Positions 60,125 through 64,000 of a stretch of 64,000 nt of DNA are shown here, piece after piece; the first letter of the stretch is position 1; the number at the start of each line of letters is the position of its first letter. The DNA comes from Gemmatimonas sp. GTDB lineage: Bacteria; Gemmatimonadota; Gemmatimonadetes; Gemmatimonadales; Gemmatimonadaceae. The notes under the pieces were generated by a model, which was not told the DNA's origin, searched no databases, and was given only the letters and a program-made list of their open reading frames with translations. The stretch spans positions 93,449-157,448 of the forward strand of contig PNKL01000001.1 of assembly GCA_013822425.1 (NCBI GenBank), read 5' to 3'. Made by a program: the position numbers and the translations under genes.

Positions 60125-62866
60125 ATGTCTTGCGGCCGGTGGGTCTTCAGGTTCGCGCTCGCCGTTCGTGCGCGGATCGCGCGCGCGATCGCCGCACGCG
60201 CGATCGCCGCACGCGCGATCGCCGCACGCGCGGTCGCCGCACTCGCGGTCGCCGCACTGGTGGTAGGGCCGCGCTGTGGCGGCGCCCAGGCGGTGCTCTA
60301 CCGCTCGCCGGCGTTCGAGGTCACCGCACGCAGCGTGCGGCAAGGACCGTTCGAAGCGGTCGCGCGTACACGCGACACGATTACGTCGAACTATCCGCGC
60401 GCCGCGCGCGAGGTGCATTTCAAGTTCGTGCTCAACGGCGCGGACAACGAGTTCCCGCCGGGGATCGAACACACGATCAACCTGCGCCCGGTAGGCGGCG
60501 TCGTGGTAACGCCAACGTACGCGTTCGGCGTGCCGCCGCAGCCGTTCCTTCCGCGCGCCGAGGACGCCGTCGAGGGCGAGGACGGCGTGGCGCGCGTCAC
60601 CATCCGGCTCGACCTGCGCGCGGTGCGGCGCGCCATCGCCGAGCACGGCTACTACGATCCACCGCTCGGCGCTCGTGTGCAGCGCCTCGAAAGCGTCTTC
60701 GTCATCGGCGATACCGACCCGCTGGTGTGGGACGCACGGTTGCTGAAGCCGGGCATGCCACAGCAGTTGACCGATGCGGATGGCGACGGCGTGTACGAAG
60801 TCACTCTTCCATTCCGCACGGAGTACCTGCGGCCGCTTGCGACCGACGGCCGGGCGCTCTGGGCGCGTCGCCTCGATGTGGCGGGCTATCCGGAAGTCAC
60901 CTCGCCGCAACTGCTGCTCGACGCGCTCCATCGCCTGTCGCTCGAAGAGCTGCACGAACTGCGGCGGAGCGACGGCGCCCTGTCGGCGGGGGCCAAGTGG
61001 CCGGGGGTCTGGACGCGTGATGTCGCGCTCAGCACCATACTCGCCCTGGCCTTCGTGGCCCCCGATGCCGCACGCACGAGCCTGATGATGAAAGTCGATT
61101 CGGCCGGGCGCATCATCCAGGACACGGGGACGGGCGGCTCATGGCCCGTCTCCACCGACCGCATGACCTGGGCACTCGCCGCGTGGGAGGTGTACGCCAT
61201 GACCGGCGACCGCGGATGGCTGCGACAGGCGTACGACATCATCCGGCGCTCGGCCGAAGCCGACCGCCACGCGGCGTACGATGCGCAGACGGGGATGATG
61301 CGCGGCGAGTCGTCGTTCCTCGACTGGCGCGAGCAAAGCTACCCGCGCTGGATGCAGCCCGCCGACATCTACCAGTCGCAGGCGCTCGGCACCAACGCCG
61401 TGCACTTCGGCGCCTTCCGCGTGCTGGCGGCGATGGCGCGAGCGCTGGGCGAGCCGTCGCGGGTGTGGGACGCGCGAGCCGACGCCGTGCGCAACGGGAT
61501 GGCGGCGACGCTATGGCAGCCGGAGCTTGGCTGGCATGCGCAGTTCCGATATGGTCGAGTGACCCTGGCGCGATCGCCGAGCGCGGAGGCGCTGGGTGAG
61601 GCGCTGGCGCTTGTCACGGGGGCCACGCCGGCTGCGCGGCGCGCGCGCGTGCTGAGCGCCTCGCCGCTGATGCCGTTCGGCACGCCGACCTTCTGGCCGT
61701 TCATTGCCGACGTGCCGTTCTACCACAACGCGACCATCTGGCCGTTCGTGACGGCCTACTGGACGTGGGCGGCGGCGGAGGCGCGGGCGACGACGGCGGT
61801 GGAGCACGGTCTCGCGACGATGACGCGCGGCACGGCCCTCTTTCTGACCAACAAGGAGAACATGGTCGCCGCGACCGGCCATTTCGAAGGGACCGCGCTC
61901 AACTCGGACCGCCAGTTGTGGAGCATCGCGGGCACGCTGGCGATGAACTACCGCGTGCTTTTCGGCATGCGGGCGGAAGCGCAGCGTCTCGCCTTTCGGC
62001 CGATGGTGCCGCCGGCGTACAGCGGCGAGCGGACGTTGCGCGGCGTGCGCTACCGGAGCGCCGAGTTGACGGTGACGGTGCGCGGATTCGGGTCGGGCGT
62101 CGCCCGCGCCTGGCTCGACGGGCGCGCGGTGTCGCGGGCCGAGGTCCCGGCGTCGCTGACTGGCGCGCACACGCTCGTCATTGAACTCGACGGCCGGTGG
62201 CCTGCGACGGCGATCACGCTGGTGGACGCGCGCGTAGCGCCGGCGACGCCGGCGGCCGTGCTGCGCGCCACGGAGTCCCGCTTGGAGTGGCCCGCGGTGC
62301 CTGGCGCCGCGCGCTACGTGGTGCATCGCGACGGGCGCGCGGTTGATACGGTCTGCACTACGACCGTGTCGGTTATCGCGCGCGCGGTGCTGTCGGAGTA
62401 CCAGGTGCAGGCGCTCGACAGCGCGGGCCTCGCGTCGTTCCTCAGCGAGCCGGCGCGTGTTATCGCCGCTGGCGCAGAACAACTGCTGCGTCCGGCGGGC
62501 TCCGCGGAAGGGGCGTTGCGTCTCGAGCGCGAAAAGCCGGCGCGTGTCGTGTTCGAAGTTACGGTGCGGCGGGGCGGGCGGTTCGCTGTTGACGCACGCT
62601 ATGCCAACGGCAGCGGCCCGATCAACACCGAGGACAAGGCGGCAGTCCGCACGTTGCGCGTGAACGGCCGCGCGGCCGGCGTGCTCGTGATGCCGCAGCG
62701 CGGCGCCGGACGGTGGGACGACTGGGGCTACACGAACCCGCTGGTCGTCTCGCTGCGTCCCGGCCGGCACGTACTGTCGCTCGAGTGGACGCCGCTGGAC
62801 GAGAACATGAACCGGCACGTGAGCACGGCGCTGCTGGCGCACCTGCGGGTGACGCCGGTGCCGTAG
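60125..62866 (+). CDS. Six-hairpin glycosidase with Fn3-like and CBM modules
   Basis: A 913-residue exported enzyme. GGGAG lies 7 bases before the ATG. The signal peptide hydrophobic core is encoded by 15-base repeats (ARAIA units). An N-terminal beta domain (about 60-260) is followed by an (alpha/alpha)6 barrel with SAGAKWPGVWTRDVALSTIL and GSWPVSTDRMTWALAAWEVY, as in debranching-type GH15/GH63-like enzymes. Then come a Fn3-like module (about 710-790) and a C-terminal CBM6/35-like module (RGGRFAVDARYANGSGPIN). It completes the starch locus. Confidence 0.75.
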   Translation: MSCGRWVFRFALAVRARIARAIAARAIAARAIAARAVAALAVAALVVGPRCGGAQAVLYRSPAFEVTARSVRQGPFEAVARTRDTITSNYPRAAREVHFKFVLNGADNEFPPGIEHTINLRPVGGVVVTPTYAFGVPPQPFLPRAEDAVEGEDGVARVTIRLDLRAVRRAIAEHGYYDPPLGARVQRLESVFVIGDTDPLVWDARLLKPGMPQQLTDADGDGVYEVTLPFRTEYLRPLATDGRALWARRLDVAGYPEVTSPQLLLDALHRLSLEELHELRRSDGALSAGAKWPGVWTRDVALSTILALAFVAPDAARTSLMMKVDSAGRIIQDTGTGGSWPVSTDRMTWALAAWEVYAMTGDRGWLRQAYDIIRRSAEADRHAAYDAQTGMMRGESSFLDWREQSYPRWMQPADIYQSQALGTNAVHFGAFRVLAAMARALGEPSRVWDARADAVRNGMAATLWQPELGWHAQFRYGRVTLARSPSAEALGEALALVTGATPAARRARVLSASPLMPFGTPTFWPFIADVPFYHNATIWPFVTAYWTWAAAEARATTAVEHGLATMTRGTALFLTNKENMVAATGHFEGTALNSDRQLWSIAGTLAMNYRVLFGMRAEAQRLAFRPMVPPAYSGERTLRGVRYRSAELTVTVRGFGSGVARAWLDGRAVSRAEVPASLTGAHTLVIELDGRWPATAITLVDARVAPATPAAVLRATESRLEWPAVPGAARYVVHRDGRAVDTVCTTTVSVIARAVLSEYQVQALDSAGLASFLSEPARVIAAGAEQLLRPAGSAEGALRLEREKPARVVFEVTVRRGGRFAVDARYANGSGPINTEDKAAVRTLRVNGRAAGVLVMPQRGAGRWDDWGYTNPLVVSLRPGRHVLSLEWTPLDENMNRHVSTALLAHLRVTPVP
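60174..60258. repeat. 15-bp tandem repeat inside a signal peptide
   Basis: About five copies of gcgcgatcgccgcac (with gcggtcgccgcac variants) encode ARAIA/ALAVA units of the signal-peptide core of the glycosidase at 60125. Copy-number change by slippage would lengthen or shorten the signal peptide by whole units without a frameshift. Confidence 0.85.
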
Positions 62867-62895
62867 TCGGGCGCGCCCCGCTCCTGATTTGCGCA

Positions 62896-63420
62896 CTACT
62901 GCGGGTGGTTCTTCGGCGCATCGAGCTCGATCAGTTCCGCGCCGCCGTCGTGCACATCGGCCCACGACCGGACATCGAGGCGAACCGCCGCGACGCCGCA
63001 AGTCGGCAGCTTCTCGAGGTTCGCGTCGGTGAGGAGATTGACCATGTCGGTGATGCCCGGATGGTGGCCAACGAGCATCACGCGTGCATGGCGGTCGTCG
63101 AGCGAGCGGATGACATCGAGGAGGTCCGCCGTGGTCGCGTCGTAGACGCGCTCGTCCACGACGAGCAACTCCGCTTCAAGGCCCAGGGCGGCGGCCATCG
63201 CCTCGGCGGTCCGGTGCGCCCGCAAGGCGGGGCTTGTGACGATGAGTTCCGGCCGATTGGGGCGATGCGCGACGCGCCGCGCCATCGCGGCGGCGTCGCG
63301 TGTGCCACGCTTGTTCAGTGGCCGGGCCTGGTCGGCGACGCCGGGGTCGTCCCAGCTCGACTTCGCGTGGCGAACAAGAAGGAGCGTCTTGGACGTTGCG
63401 CCCTCCGCACGAAGGAGCAC
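62896..63420 (-). CDS. sixA: Phosphohistidine phosphatase SixA-type
   Basis: A 174-residue histidine phosphatase. The phospho-acceptor is in LLLVRHAKSSWDDPG; other parts are RPLNKRGTRDAAAMA, TSPALRAHRTAEAM, and the second catalytic His in MLVGHHPGI. E. coli SixA removes phosphate from His-containing phosphotransfer domains. The GTG at 63420 starts a plausible N-terminus, but its ribosome site is weak. It is in frame with the remains of the toxin gene upstream. Confidence 0.85.
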   Translation of the reverse strand: MLLRAEGATSKTLLLVRHAKSSWDDPGVADQARPLNKRGTRDAAAMARRVAHRPNRPELIVTSPALRAHRTAEAMAAALGLEAELLVVDERVYDATTADLLDVIRSLDDRHARVMLVGHHPGITDMVNLLTDANLEKLPTCGVAAVRLDVRSWADVHDGGAELIELDAPKNHPQ

Positions 63421-63482
63421 GGGGCATTGCCAACCTCCGAAACGCGGATCGCGAACGGCAGGATGGGCGAGCGTGCTACAGT

Positions 63483-63690
63483 CCCGGCTGAGCGGGTGTG
63501 CTGCAAGATTCTGCTGGAACTGGAGGCTCTTGTCCATCGTGACGAGCACCTGAAACTGTCCGGCCGCTGTACGAAGGAGCGCGCCGTTCTTCAGGCCGGC
63601 TCAGCCAAGTCCGATGACGGTCTGGGGGTCGAGTTCTCGCAGGTCGTGCGCGAAGTCGACGGGAATCGACTCGTCAAGAAGGACGCGCAC
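63483..63690 (-). pseudogene. DUF5615 PIN-like toxin with internal stop
   Basis: The GTG at 63690 opens VRVLLDESIPVDFAHDLREL, the N-terminus of the DUF5615 family (Asp in LLDE). After GLG a TGA (63601-63603) stands where family members have Trp, followed in frame by AGLKNGALLRTAAGQF and VLVTMDKSLQFQQNLAAHPL. The usual C-terminus is missing after HPL, where the reading frame continues into sixA. The gene overlaps the antitoxin by 17 bases. It looks inactive. Confidence 0.75.
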
Positions 63691-63910
63691 CGGCCATTAC
63701 TTGGTCACGGGCGTATTCCAGCGCGGCGACGGCCTGTTCGCGCCGCACCGACGGGAACTGATGCAGAAACTCCTCCAGACTATCGCCGGCTTCGAGATAG
63801 TCGAACAGCGACTGAACGGGAACGCGCGTGCCAACGAACACGAGCGTGCCGCCCAGCCGGTCTGGGTCGCTATGAATCACGTCTTCGGGAAACCGCAGTG
63901 AAGTCGCCAT
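63674..63910 (-). CDS. DUF433 antitoxin
   Basis: A 78-residue protein. The DUF433 core is FPEDVIHSDPDRLGGTLVFVGTRVPVQSLFDYLEAGDSLEEFL followed by the HTH-like FPSVRREQAVAALEYAR. DUF433 proteins accompany DUF5615 PIN-like toxins as antitoxins. The ATG at 63910 is preferred; an in-frame start further upstream would add 22 unrelated residues. Its partner is a pseudogene. Confidence 0.85.
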   Translation of the reverse strand: MATSLRFPEDVIHSDPDRLGGTLVFVGTRVPVQSLFDYLEAGDSLEEFLHQFPSVRREQAVAALEYARDQVMAGARPS

Positions 63911-63987
63911 ACCTTGCAATGTACCCTCATTGGGCTGGAGTGCATAACGCGCCGGAGCTAAGGCATTGCCAAACAATAACCTTTACA

Positions 63988-64000
63988 AGATCGGAAGAGC
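63988..64000. other. Illumina adapter remnant at contig end
   Basis: The last 13 bases, AGATCGGAAGAGC, equal the start of the standard Illumina adapter. They are not genomic and mark an untrimmed contig end. Confidence 0.85.

Noticed and set aside
63601..63603. UGA read as Trp or selenocysteine in the toxin gene
   Set aside because: UGA serves as normal stop for many genes here, and no selenocysteine machinery is visible. A nonsense mutation or end-of-contig error is simpler.

Overview
This is a GC-rich bacterial chromosome segment. A SusC/SusD pair, many GTG/TTG starts, many small lipoproteins, and DUF4159/DUF4175-type genes next to proteobacterial-style respiratory genes suggest Gemmatimonadota; this is inference, since no rRNA marker is present. 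Position 64000 is almost certainly a contig edge, because the last 13 bases equal the common Illumina adapter start.

Layout. 1-370: rpsF (minus strand). 558-8443: a lasso-peptide-type RiPP cluster on the plus strand: B1 (PqqD-like), B2 protease, a PRMT-like methyltransferase, a 57-residue precursor too short for routine ORF calling with its own promoter, the lasso cyclase, an HPr-kinase-like enzyme, a nucleotidyltransferase-like protein and an ABC exporter. 8508-17077: mainly housekeeping genes on the minus strand (ychF, pth, ribosomal L25, prs, tRNA-Gln, ispE, a flippase-like membrane protein, an Hpt-like protein). 17411-19114: a laterally acquired-looking restriction-modification pair whose nuclease is frameshifted. 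19216-29134: pdxJ, small lipoprotein, methylmalonyl-CoA epimerase, trxA, rsmI and a DUF4159-DUF4175-TPR operon. 29135-32894: a less GC-rich accessory stretch with lipoproteins and an IS110 relic. 32895-40275: an 'asparagine synthetase B'-labelled secreted protein, a JAMM-DinG fusion helicase, a FAH-family enzyme, a LexA-like protein without the catalytic dyad, and gltX. 40439-40529: a decayed tRNA-Ser.

40871-50081 is an electron-transfer island: Tat-exported 4x[4Fe-4S] ferredoxin, NrfD-type quinone-interacting membrane subunit, cytochrome c, histidine kinase, sigma54-dependent regulator, cupredoxin, and a convergent outer-membrane barrel with an N-terminal CXXCH that resembles Cyc2-type fused cytochrome-porins. 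Together they could move electrons between the cell surface and the quinone pool. 50842-51589 holds two tRNA-Ser genes. 51848-62866 is a starch/maltooligosaccharide utilisation locus (SusC, SusD, GH13, GH97, six-hairpin glycosidase with CBM). The window ends with sixA and a DUF433/DUF5615 toxin-antitoxin pair whose toxin carries a nonsense codon.

Three imperfect long hairpins built from short purine-rich repeats (12703-12813, 40277-40369, 50996-51082) each lie next to a tRNA or tRNA relic and look like a dispersed repeat family.
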